A DNA stretch of 64,000 bases, taken from Gammaproteobacteria bacterium (GTDB lineage Bacteria > Pseudomonadota > Gammaproteobacteria > Pseudomonadales > Pseudohongiellaceae). Every line of letters starts with the position of its first letter. The first letter of the stretch is position 1. Location of the stretch: assembly GCA_021773355.1 (NCBI GenBank), contig JAJFKE010000050.1, positions 186,001 through 250,000 on the forward strand, in the 5' to 3' direction. Both the position numbers and the translations under genes were made by a program. Shown piece after piece: positions 35,331 to 44,174 of the stretch. The notes beneath the pieces were generated by a model, which saw only the letters and a list, made by a program, of their open reading frames with translations, was not told the DNA's origin and did not search any database.

Positions 35331-37361
35331 TTATTCAAATACACCCTTGTTGGCTCTGGCGATATCCATGTAGCTTTGCTTAAACCCCGGTAACAAATAG
35401 CCTTCCGCTATCAGCCCGTCTGTTGCGATTTCATACTTCGATAGATAATCTTCGAAAGAGGAATACAGGGCGGCTATAGAGGTTCGCGGATCTCGCGATT
35501 GCACGGCTACTGCAGTATTCGCCGGCAGCGGAATGTAACCCCCAGACAATCTGGCTAAGGATTTCTCCGCTCCAGTAGACACTGCTCGCAAGTTCCAGGG
35601 CACAAAAGTGGCAATCGGCACCTGTGTTAAGGGTGGAAGCACGGTGCTTTTCGCAGAATCGTTATTATCATTATTAACGGCTGGCACTAATGCCGTGTAA
35701 TACATATCGGTTGTTTGCGGATGTCTATCGACAATGCGTTGATCCATCCAGCGATCACCATAGTTCGCGAACCCAGGTGTATACAATGCATCAGGATGAT
35801 TGACACCGTTCAGCCGATTCCAGGCATCTCTATTGATACCGCGCTCGCTATGGGAAGGAACCAGACTGCCATCTGCAATTTTAGGATAGCGTGATGCCGG
35901 CGGAACCTCATCGTTTGCGACCCAATTGTACATGGCGACAAGGAGAGAATCGGCGATGGGTGCCCACATATTCGGATTCGGAGGTAACTGGCCTGAGCTT
36001 GCGGCACGAGGTAAGCCATTGCCAGACCCATGTTGAGAACCGCCTATTGAATAGAAACGAACTTCATCGGGTAGAACCGCATCTTCTGTTCCCTGTGGAT
36101 TTGTATGGGGTAAGGATCCAGCCCGTACCCAGTATTCATTCGAGGTTTGTATATGCATCACCTTCGGTACGGTATTACTCGCTCGTGCTTTTCCCAGAAT
36201 GCTATCGCGGCGACCGGTATAGGGATCTGTACTCTCTCCATAGGTAAATGGAAATAAGTCATTCGGAAACAGATGATTGGAGTGTTGGCCATTGGTTCGA
36301 GTGGGCATGGCAAAACGATTATTGAACATGCCGTAGCCACTACCAGCGATGACAGGAATTACTCCATCGAATACTTTGCGGCCATTTAAGTCTTCATTGA
36401 AACCATCGTACATAAACTGACGCAGCAGACGACCACTCTGTGAGTTACCCCAGGCAACGGTGTTACTAATTGCTGGCAAACTCAATTGCCTGAGCTGATC
36501 TTCAGCATCGCCGCCGAAACGAATTGCGGATACCATGTCGCGAATCGCAGCCATGCCTGCCCCGGCAAGGACCGGATCTTTCGCTTCATACATTAGCTCA
36601 TAGATGTATCCGGGACGAAATCCACCGTCCAGACTCAGATTAACAATGGGTTGATTGCTATCCACCTCGGCTTTCACCTCAAGGCTGAATTGTGAGCGCT
36701 CAATGGGAATACGTGGGTCATTCTGATAAAGACGTTGACTCAAGCTGACATCGCGAAGCCCTGCCGCAGTTGGCTCATAGGCCAGATGGCGGCCACCGGC
36801 GATATTGACCTTATTGGCCGCTGCGCCAACAGAAACCTCGTAGCGAACTTGTCCGGTAATCGGCTGGCGCACAGAACCGACTATGGGCGCGTGTAAGCGT
36901 AAGCGGCCGTCCGCGGGGGACAATTCATTTATCCAACCGGTTGCAAGATAGGTGAAGCCCAGGCCACTCAAGGGATGTTGCAGCGATCTTTCTGGCGGAA
37001 ACACACTGCCTCCACGGTTGTTGACGTTGTAGAGTAGGCCGCCGTTTGCTATTGAGGTGGATGGCACCAGCACTCGAAAGTCTGCGGAGAACTCTACCAG
37101 GCCATCACTATTTACTGGTGCAAAGGCTATATCGGTTATTGCTGCATTGGCCGAATCTGCTGGGTCGAGAGCGAAATAGACTACACCGCTAATTGACTGG
37201 TAGCTGAAATCCACATTCGAATCAGACAGTGTTTCACGACTGTTTATTTCGACACGGGTAACTTCGGCATAAATAGATGTGCTGCAAACCAGTAATAAGA
37301 TCGCTAAAGCCAAGTTCAGTGATCGCTGTACAGTGCTAGAGTAGAGCTTGCATATATTCAT
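35331..37361 (-). CDS. Exported alpha/beta-hydrolase domain protein
   Basis: From ATG 37361 (GGA at good spacing; an in-frame TTG lies 12 bp upstream) the protein has about 676 residues with a signal peptide ending SIYAEV. It belongs to the large alpha/beta-hydrolase domain family seen beside secreted catabolic genes. Visible marks are NVNNRGGSVFP, SNTVAWGNSQSGRLLRQF with the likely nucleophilic Ser, and SIGGSQHGSGNG. Substrates in this family are mostly unknown esters. It stands alone, convergent with yhhY. Confidence 0.82.
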   Translation of the reverse strand: MNICKLYSSTVQRSLNLALAILLLVCSTSIYAEVTRVEINSRETLSDSNVDFSYQSISGVVYFALDPADSANAAITDIAFAPVNSDGLVEFSADFRVLVPSTSIANGGLLYNVNNRGGSVFPPERSLQHPLSGLGFTYLATGWINELSPADGRLRLHAPIVGSVRQPITGQVRYEVSVGAAANKVNIAGGRHLAYEPTAAGLRDVSLSQRLYQNDPRIPIERSQFSLEVKAEVDSNQPIVNLSLDGGFRPGYIYELMYEAKDPVLAGAGMAAIRDMVSAIRFGGDAEDQLRQLSLPAISNTVAWGNSQSGRLLRQFMYDGFNEDLNGRKVFDGVIPVIAGSGYGMFNNRFAMPTRTNGQHSNHLFPNDLFPFTYGESTDPYTGRRDSILGKARASNTVPKVMHIQTSNEYWVRAGSLPHTNPQGTEDAVLPDEVRFYSIGGSQHGSGNGLPRAASSGQLPPNPNMWAPIADSLLVAMYNWVANDEVPPASRYPKIADGSLVPSHSERGINRDAWNRLNGVNHPDALYTPGFANYGDRWMDQRIVDRHPQTTDMYYTALVPAVNNDNNDSAKSTVLPPLTQVPIATFVPWNLRAVSTGAEKSLARLSGGYIPLPANTAVAVQSRDPRTSIAALYSSFEDYLSKYEIATDGLIAEGYLLPGFKQSYMDIARANKGVFE

Positions 37362-37489
37362 GATGGTATCCAATTGGTTTTATTCTTAAGTGAGACACAT
37401 GAAACCCCGGAAATACTGAGTTTTTAACATTTATGACGCAGAGTCAACGCCTACCAACAAGACAACATGCAATCACTACCCTGCTGGGC

Positions 37490-38452
37490 CTAACCAGGGT
37501 CGATTAGCGCTGACCGCTTGCGGTGCTGATACTGTTGGAATACAGGCATCAGAGCCGTGAGTACCGATCCCACCACCAACAGTAGTGCACCTATTAGCGA
37601 CAACAAAGTAAGTCGATCTGAGAATTGATACTCCGGTAGAAAATACACCACTAGTTTAAGAGAACCAATAGTGAAAAGTGGCGCCAAGGCCAACACAGCA
37701 CTGACTTTTGACGCGTCCCAGCAGTTCAATGCTTCGGCAAAACAACCGTAAGCCACCAGAGTGTTAACACAGCAGAATAACAATAGAAAAAACTGGAACT
37801 GCGTGAGTTGGAAAAGACTTAAGGGAGAAATAAAGGGAAGTAGCACCACTATAGAGAATGCATAGATTAGAAATAGTATCTGCACCGAGGAAAAGCTGCT
37901 CAACAGCTGCTTTTGCAAGAGCGCGTAAACCGTCCAGGATATGGCGGCGAAGACAACAATTATGACACCAGTAGTTTCTCTGTTTTCAAGATTGTCAAAC
38001 TCGCTCAATCTATCGTTAAAGAATAACAGTAGTCCAAGTACTATTAGCAGAGTTCCAAATTTCTGCACTGCGAAGAAAGACTCTTTGTAAACTATTACTC
38101 CACCGAGAATGAGAAACAAAGTAGTTAATTGAATAACAGCCTCACTGGTTTCACCATTGACAAAATTAAGGCTATAAGAAAACAGAAAATAGTTTATGCA
38201 AAGACCGATTGCGGCGAACACCAGAAACCACCGCACCTGACGAGTCTGCCTAAAAACTGCTGGTAGCTTGTTATGAAATGCTAGCCACATAAACAACACC
38301 AGGCCCGCAACGAGGAAGCGATACCAAACTATGGTAGTGGCATCCATACCCGCTAGCAGTTCTTTCAGCGCCACCGGTAAAACCCCCCAAAGCATGGCGG
38401 CAATCAGCGACAGTAGAAAGCCTGCCGTGTGTCTAATAATTGGGTTATGCAT
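37490..38452 (-). CDS. DMT superfamily transporter (EamA-type)
   Basis: The 320-residue protein has about ten membrane helices arranged as two EamA repeats. The N-terminal AMLWGVLPVALKELLAGMDATTIVWYRF and the second-half AAISWTVYALLQKQL are typical. Family members export amino acids or other metabolites, or act as sugar-nucleotide transporters. The substrate is not visible. It lies in the inner membrane. Confidence 0.9.
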   Translation of the reverse strand: MHNPIIRHTAGFLLSLIAAMLWGVLPVALKELLAGMDATTIVWYRFLVAGLVLFMWLAFHNKLPAVFRQTRQVRWFLVFAAIGLCINYFLFSYSLNFVNGETSEAVIQLTTLFLILGGVIVYKESFFAVQKFGTLLIVLGLLLFFNDRLSEFDNLENRETTGVIIVVFAAISWTVYALLQKQLLSSFSSVQILFLIYAFSIVVLLPFISPLSLFQLTQFQFFLLLFCCVNTLVAYGCFAEALNCWDASKVSAVLALAPLFTIGSLKLVVYFLPEYQFSDRLTLLSLIGALLLVVGSVLTALMPVFQQYQHRKRSALIDPG

Positions 38453-38557
38453 TTATTGAAACCATGGCTACACAGTTCTGATTCTGAATGATCCAGAATC
38501 AAAAACCCAGTAGCAGTAGTTGTCTATTGAAATAACCAGAATAAAGAGGTCAGATTA

Positions 38558-39787
38558 CTACCTTCCGGTGTTTTGATAATAAACCACATTTTGAGTACTA
38601 GCGCCGATAGCCACAATATCTTTAAAGCCATCACCATTAATATCTTCGATGGCCAAACCGGATACGGCTATCCCGCCACTGTCCAGATCAAATCTCTGCC
38701 AGTCCGACACCGTACCACGATTCTGGAAAACCGATAACTGAAATGGTTCTGAACGACCGCCGGCAATGATTTCATCGCTACCATCATTGTCCAGATCTGC
38801 TACCAGTAGCCCATGGCCATTGGAAAGATCAGAGGCGATTACCTCGCGGGTCCATAGGGCATCAGCATTACTGCCGGAGGAATATACAACCACCTCATTT
38901 CCGTGCCAGGGTTCAATACTCGCTATAAATCGTGTATCTGCGGACAGTGTTCCTACATCAACTTCACTGGAACCTATGGCTGGTCTTTCTGCGTTTTGCT
39001 TACCGATGCCGAGAAACCTCTTGGCTACTGCTTGACCCCGAGTGGCCAATTGAAAAAGGTGAATACCATAAAAACTGGCGGTCAGTATGTCTTGCCTTCC
39101 ATCTCCGTCCCAATCGTAAATACTCAAACCATGGGACAACTGTAAGGATTCATCCAAAACCACACCAGGCCAGCGGGAAACATTGAGGTCTCGTGGTATT
39201 GCGTAGGCCCGCAGGCTAACATTTATATCATAGGCAGGAGCCTGCGCGCCTACACCAATAATCGGCAAATTGATTAACTCGTCTCTACCGTCTCCATTTA
39301 AGTCAGCCCATTTCACTCGGTGCGAGGTGGGCAGCTGATCTATATTGTGCATAGCCCATTCCTGATTCTGTACAGGATTACCGGGATTTTCCAACCAGTG
39401 GATCAATCCACCTTCGGTAGACGCACCAAGGTCAAAGGCACTGGCCAATACCAGGTCAACGTCACCGTCACCATCGATATCCTGAGGCGCTGCATCAATA
39501 TTGGCCTGAGTAGCTGAGCTAATGAGATATTTTTCCCAACTCGGGTTCTTATACCAGACAAACTGGGCAGGATTCGTTGCAAGGGCTACCACATCGACCA
39601 GTCCATCACCGTCCAGGTCCGCTAGCTCTACGCCATAGCCTCCCTGCATTTGCTCGTCTAATGTGTGCTTTTCAAAATCTACAAACCCACGCTGCGCATC
39701 CACTGCCTGGCAGGCTGTAAGCAAACTGCTAAATATCAGCGCAATTTTGAATTTAACAGAAATCCCCGAATACGCGGCCTGATTCAT
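38558..39787 (-). CDS. FG-GAP/VCBS repeat lipoprotein
   Basis: The 409-residue protein has a lipobox-like LLTAC near residue 25. Repeated calcium-binding FG-GAP units follow, such as DLDGDGLVDVVALA, DIDGDGDVDLVLAS, DLNGDGRDELINL, DWDGDGRQDILTA, DLDNDGSDEIIAG and DINGDGFKDIVAIG, about six in all. These form an integrin-like propeller that binds Ca2+ and usually mediates binding rather than catalysis. It is exported and anchored, and stands alone. Confidence 0.85.
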   Translation of the reverse strand: MNQAAYSGISVKFKIALIFSSLLTACQAVDAQRGFVDFEKHTLDEQMQGGYGVELADLDGDGLVDVVALATNPAQFVWYKNPSWEKYLISSATQANIDAAPQDIDGDGDVDLVLASAFDLGASTEGGLIHWLENPGNPVQNQEWAMHNIDQLPTSHRVKWADLNGDGRDELINLPIIGVGAQAPAYDINVSLRAYAIPRDLNVSRWPGVVLDESLQLSHGLSIYDWDGDGRQDILTASFYGIHLFQLATRGQAVAKRFLGIGKQNAERPAIGSSEVDVGTLSADTRFIASIEPWHGNEVVVYSSGSNADALWTREVIASDLSNGHGLLVADLDNDGSDEIIAGGRSEPFQLSVFQNRGTVSDWQRFDLDSGGIAVSGLAIEDINGDGFKDIVAIGASTQNVVYYQNTGR

Positions 39788-39927
39788 TGGTCTTGTCTCT
39801 TGAATTTTCTACCGAAACTTGGCTGGAGTGAAAACTTAATGCTATTGACTGCCTAAATCAAATCTTATTTGCCTTCTAATCAATGGTTTTTATTCGTTCT
39901 TGAACTTATGAAATGCCTTGGGCCTTT

Positions 39928-40479
39928 CTAAGATAGTTGTATATGTCGGGAGAACCGTGCACTTAAAAACTCCATCTGATCGGCAAGAACATTGTGATTG
40001 GAAAGATAGAGAAATTCGTATTGATTGGGTACAAAGGGGATTGCCAGGAGCTGCATATTTGCCTGTTCTGGCATGCGATCCGCCTTCCGGTTGTTACAAC
40101 GACGGCAGGAAGTTACAACGTTAGTCCATATGTCGACGCCACCTCTTGACAAGGGTTGTACATGGTCTCTCGACAGATCACCCACGGCGAACTGGCCACC
40201 GCAGTACAGACAGATGTTCTTGTCGCGGCGAAACAGGAATTTGTTTTCAAGCGGTGGGTTGAAATTTTCCTTGTGAACTTTACCGTCGCAGGCCACGATG
40301 CTGGGCAGGCGGAGTATGGATTGCTTTCCGCTGCGATTGTATCCACCGCGCATTTCAATCACGGTTTCACCTAAAGACCAGACCACAAGGTCTTTAACCA
40401 ACAGCGTCGCAGTTTCCTCCCGCGTTAGCCAACTGATTGGAATTCCTGCTTTATTCAATCTCAGAATTTTGGTATTCAC
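39928..40479 (-). CDS. HNH endonuclease
   Basis: From GTG 40479 (AGGTGG upstream) the protein has 183 residues. The start VNTKILRLNKAGIPISWL is typical of bacterial stand-alone HNH proteins. The nuclease core has NICLYCGGQF and TSCRRCNNRKADR zinc pairs around LSRDHVQPLSRGG with the catalytic DH. It cuts DNA, but its biological role is not evident here; such genes also occur away from phage or restriction loci. An ORF start further upstream adds 37 residues lacking HNH-family character. Confidence 0.87.
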   Translation of the reverse strand: MNTKILRLNKAGIPISWLTREETATLLVKDLVVWSLGETVIEMRGGYNRSGKQSILRLPSIVACDGKVHKENFNPPLENKFLFRRDKNICLYCGGQFAVGDLSRDHVQPLSRGGVDIWTNVVTSCRRCNNRKADRMPEQANMQLLAIPFVPNQYEFLYLSNHNVLADQMEFLSARFSRHIQLS

Positions 40480-40769
40480 CCATGACCACCTGAAAACATA
40501 TATGAAGACAGAGAAACACGAAATAGAGTTACACAAGCTATTTATCGGCGCAATAGTTAGACTCTGGAATTCACGATTGCAATTTTTCAATACTTACAAT
40601 ATATGATAATTGTCAGCACTCCAACTAAAACAGTTGAGATGTCATTTTAAGCGACTGATCTAAATAGACAAATAGCTTTTCGAGCTCAAGGACATTTTTC
40701 CCAAGTCATACGTACACATGAGCAAAACGAGTTAGTGTGTTGGCAAGAACGACTTGTCGCCCTCTGCTT

Positions 40770-41168
40770 TTACTTGTATTTTGTGAGACTGCCACCCAAA
40801 TAGATTAGTGGAGGTATCATTATAACAACCACCAAATTGTACCAATCGGGCAATATACCCCAAAGCCTGTACCAATGAGCATGTACGGCATATAGAGTAA
40901 GTGGGACAGCAACATAGCCGGCGTATGTCCTACTCTTAGTGATTTGAACTGTGATAAAGCCCGAAAGTGGATTAATCCATAAGTATATGAATACCATCAT
41001 TGCGAGAACAGGCGTGGTAAGAGCACCATAGTTATCGTTTCGAACAACCTCGCGCCCCATTTCTCTAAGCTCAGGACTTATGATACTTGCTATCAAAGAA
41101 AATGCTATTAATGCTGCCCACCAAGAAATGGCCCCCGCGATTATCCCAATCACACTTCGAAATTTCAT
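40770..41168 (-). CDS. Small four-helix membrane protein, unknown function
   Basis: The 132-residue protein has four hydrophobic helices (about 5-28, 50-70, 80-97, 108-127) with short loops. No motif was recognised. It is divergent from the HTH-citrate synthase gene with about 100 bp between, so they may share control. The function is unknown. Confidence 0.6.
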   Translation of the reverse strand: MKFRSVIGIIAGAISWWAALIAFSLIASIISPELREMGREVVRNDNYGALTTPVLAMMVFIYLWINPLSGFITVQITKSRTYAGYVAVPLTLYAVHAHWYRLWGILPDWYNLVVVIMIPPLIYLGGSLTKYK

Positions 41169-41270
41169 AATTATTGTCCTCTCATTCAGTTATAAGTAGC
41201 TGAAATCTTACTGAGCTCTTTCGATGATTTTCTAGTATGATATTGAGAAAAGCACTGTTCAATATTGATT

Positions 41271-42422
41271 ATGAAAATCAACATAAATAAACAAGAAGAA
41301 CTAAGTTTCTGCACTCTCGGTTCTGGAGACGTAGTTGAAAGGCTCGGAATTTCGAATAGCACTCTCTACTCATATGTGAGTCGTGGTTTGGTTCGCGTGA
41401 CACTTGATCCTATTGATACTAGAAGGAAACTCTATGATAGGCGAGACGTAGAGAATTTGTATCGACGAAAATACCGCAGTAGAAAAATTGAAGATATTGC
41501 AGCTGATACTATTAATTGGGGCGACCCAATTATCAGAACAAAAATAAGTGAAATTTCAGATGGGCATTTCTCTTACAAAGGACAGAATGCAATTGCCTTG
41601 TCGAATTACTCGACACTAGAGGACATTCTTCTTTTGTTTATAGGAAATGTCTCTGCCGTAGAGTCAGATGATTCCAAGGATATAGATACCAATACTGATG
41701 AACCTCCAATCGCCAAAATACTTTATAGATTGAGTCAAGAAGCTAGAAACGAAATAGCAACTGGAAAGTCCACCAATCCATATTCACTTTTATGTCGGGC
41801 AGTCAGTTCCGTTGTAGGTTCAAGTAGCAAAAACGAATCTTTAATCCATGAGCGATTATCGCACGCGTGGAATTGTGATAGTGCGGGTAGAGAAATAATA
41901 CGTACCGCAGCTGTGCTTAGCGCAGAACATGAGCTAAACCCATCAACCTATACCGTCAGGGTTGCCGCTTCTGCTGGAGCCTCTCTAGCTGCCAGCCTAC
42001 TTGCGGGCGTGGTTACCTTATCAGGAACTCAGCATGGCGGAGTGTCAAAATCGTGCTCCAAATTTCTTGATAACATTGCGTACGGTCCAGAACACCAGAG
42101 TGAGGACCGAGCTCGAAACGAACCTCATTTAAATGGTTTCGGGCATCCGTTGTACCCCGATGGAGACCCGCGAGCGAAAGTACTTTTAGAACTATGCCCT
42201 CCTCAGAAGCCATGGGCAGAAGCAATCCACAAAATTTGTGAAACTCGCAATACTTTTCCAAACTTAGATTGCGCGTTATCAGTCATAGAACGGAAACTAA
42301 AATTACCTGCTGGCGCGGGGCTAGCTCTGTTCTCGATTAGTCGTATGGTTGGATGGATTGCTCATTACTATGAGCAACAAAAAACAGGAATTTTAATAAG
42401 GCCTCGTGCCAAGTATGTCTAG
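41271..42422 (+). CDS. HTH domain fused to citrate synthase-like domain
   Basis: The 383-residue protein starts with a MerR/excisionase-type helix-turn-helix (SGDVVERLGISNSTLYSYVSRGLVR, about 15-70). A full citrate synthase domain follows. Catalytic positions are present: His in SAEHELNPST, His in GFGHPLYPDGDPRA and Asp in FPNLDCALS; the end RPRAKYV matches the CoA-binding tail. It could be a catalytically competent enzyme that also binds DNA, or a regulator sensing acyl-CoA or oxaloacetate. I chose ATG 41271; the open frame from TTG 41265 adds two residues. Fusions of this type are known but poorly studied. Confidence 0.83.
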   Translation: MKININKQEELSFCTLGSGDVVERLGISNSTLYSYVSRGLVRVTLDPIDTRRKLYDRRDVENLYRRKYRSRKIEDIAADTINWGDPIIRTKISEISDGHFSYKGQNAIALSNYSTLEDILLLFIGNVSAVESDDSKDIDTNTDEPPIAKILYRLSQEARNEIATGKSTNPYSLLCRAVSSVVGSSSKNESLIHERLSHAWNCDSAGREIIRTAAVLSAEHELNPSTYTVRVAASAGASLAASLLAGVVTLSGTQHGGVSKSCSKFLDNIAYGPEHQSEDRARNEPHLNGFGHPLYPDGDPRAKVLLELCPPQKPWAEAIHKICETRNTFPNLDCALSVIERKLKLPAGAGLALFSISRMVGWIAHYYEQQKTGILIRPRAKYV

Positions 42423-42566
42423 TTAACAGGCAGAGAGAATTGGGTTGCGCCACTACTAGGTTTGATTGCAGAAATAACGCTTAATCAATATTTTCTAACT
42501 GAACTAAGCAATATAATTATTCTAACTAGTAGTGGCCAGGGTAGAAAACTCATCGTTTTGGCTATT

Positions 42567-43199
42567 CTACGCAGCCTTATTTCTCTGGGCCGAGCGCTGT
42601 CTGTATCTAGTCCAGCCGCCGTTACTCAGCCAATAGCTTGTCTGCAACAGTAGCAGCAGCGCGATGAATAATGGAATAGTTCCAAGATCCGCACCACCGA
42701 CCTGAAAATAGAATACCGCGGTGTAGTACCTGTCTTCTACCGGATGCTCAGCCGTAACCACACCAATATAGGTCCCCTTGATGTCAAACTCATGACTTGC
42801 TGTATAGAAGCCTCCCGGCTCGATGCGAGGCGCTTCGTAGTAGACCGTCGCGGCTTCCAGGTCGTCGATCGCTAACACATCTTCCAGGGTAGCGTACTTA
42901 CCCACATCGTTGATGTCTCTGATGATGCGAAAATCGACCAGCATTTCGGGCAGTAGACTGTGCAAATATTCCATTACGAAAACCGCGCGGGACACATCTG
43001 GAATATCCTCGCAAAATTCATCGGACTCTCTTGTCTCGGGTTGAAATACAGTGAAATGCGCTCGCAGGAAATCGATGTTGATTACGCAGAGATCGTCTTC
43101 GAATGCGACACCACCGTGCGCACCGGCATACTGAGCAGACAAACTCCAGACTAGCAATAATACTAATTGCAGGGTTCGGCGGGGGCTATGAATATTCAT
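42567..43199 (-). CDS. Exported membrane-anchored protein of unknown function
   Basis: From ATG 43199 the 210-residue protein has a signal peptide ending AQYAGAHGG, then a periplasmic domain with two Cys (DDLCVINID, EFCEDIPD). A C-terminal membrane helix (about 175-195) is followed by a basic tail. The His at the mature N-terminus and the beta-rich DFRIIRDINDVGKYATLEDVL region resemble metal-handling periplasmic proteins, but no family can be named. Confidence 0.65.
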   Translation of the reverse strand: MNIHSPRRTLQLVLLLVWSLSAQYAGAHGGVAFEDDLCVINIDFLRAHFTVFQPETRESDEFCEDIPDVSRAVFVMEYLHSLLPEMLVDFRIIRDINDVGKYATLEDVLAIDDLEAATVYYEAPRIEPGGFYTASHEFDIKGTYIGVVTAEHPVEDRYYTAVFYFQVGGADLGTIPLFIALLLLLQTSYWLSNGGWTRYRQRSAQRNKAA

Positions 43200-43312
43200 T
43201 TCGGGCAGAATTGAAGTGACTGAAAAATAGGTGTCCACCTTACCATGTTTGCAAACTGGGCGCTAAGCGCGATACATTGGCGACTGAATACCTCGCTAGG
43301 GGAGAAGCGTAC

Positions 43313-44005
43313 TTACCAGGGAATGATGCTGCCATCGTAGTTGAAAAAACTACCCGACTGCGCCTGATTCAAGCTGTCGATAATCTTCATCATACCCTTC
43401 ACACTGGTGTTAGTATCGATTAAGGCGTTAGGGCCACCCATGTCAGTTAACACCCAACCCGGGTGTAAGACTGCCGCCGAAAATCCTTCTGCTGCCAAAT
43501 CTATCGACAGGCTTTTAACTACCGAGTTTAGTGCTGTCTTCGAGCTGCGATAAATGTAGGATCCACCACCACTGTTGTCTCCGATAGAGCCCATCTTGGA
43601 AGTTAGGTAAAGCAGCTTTTTGTCTTTACCTAGACGCAGGTTGGGCATAAGCATCTGACTCAATATCAAGGGCGCAATCGAATTAATCCTCAATACAGTA
43701 GACCAGACCTGGGCGTCTATTTCGCCAAATTTCCCATTCGCTGGGCCATAGACACCCGCATTGTTGATAAAAATGTCGATCGCCGCACCGCCTAGTTGTC
43801 GAACAAATTCATTCATCGACTCGGTGGACGCCACATCAAGCTGTAGAACCTCCAAGTTATCCTGGCCATTCTTAAGTTGATTCAAAGCTTCTGCCGCCGC
43901 AACATCCCTGCATGTCGCTACTACGCGGTCACCCCGCGCGAGAAATTGCGCGGTAAATTCCAAGCCGATACCGCGATTAGTTCCTGTAATCAAGACCGTT
44001 GCCAT
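43313..44005 (-). CDS. SDR family oxidoreductase
   Basis: From ATG 44005 (GGAG upstream) the 230-residue protein is a classical short-chain dehydrogenase. It has a TGTNRGIG nucleotide-binding motif, INNAGVYG, catalytic Ser region LLYLTSKMGSIG and YIYRSSK with Tyr and Lys. It resembles C-factor-like SDRs that often lack a strong substrate preference. It likely uses NADPH (Arg after the Gly-rich loop). It is divergent from the TonB receptor gene. Confidence 0.88.
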   Translation of the reverse strand: MATVLITGTNRGIGLEFTAQFLARGDRVVATCRDVAAAEALNQLKNGQDNLEVLQLDVASTESMNEFVRQLGGAAIDIFINNAGVYGPANGKFGEIDAQVWSTVLRINSIAPLILSQMLMPNLRLGKDKKLLYLTSKMGSIGDNSGGGSYIYRSSKTALNSVVKSLSIDLAAEGFSAAVLHPGWVLTDMGGPNALIDTNTSVKGMMKIIDSLNQAQSGSFFNYDGSIIPW

Positions 44006-44174
44006 TTCATCTCCAGTTCGTTGCCATCCAATGGAACGTGATACTACCAAATCCGCCGCTCCGATCACATAGGCCTCTCAAGCTGAGAAGAATAGTAAGC
44101 TTCTGCTATACTCCAGCGTCTGATTTAATCCTGATGGTTGGTAAGCAATGGTAATTGGCGGCTCGGAAATATCC

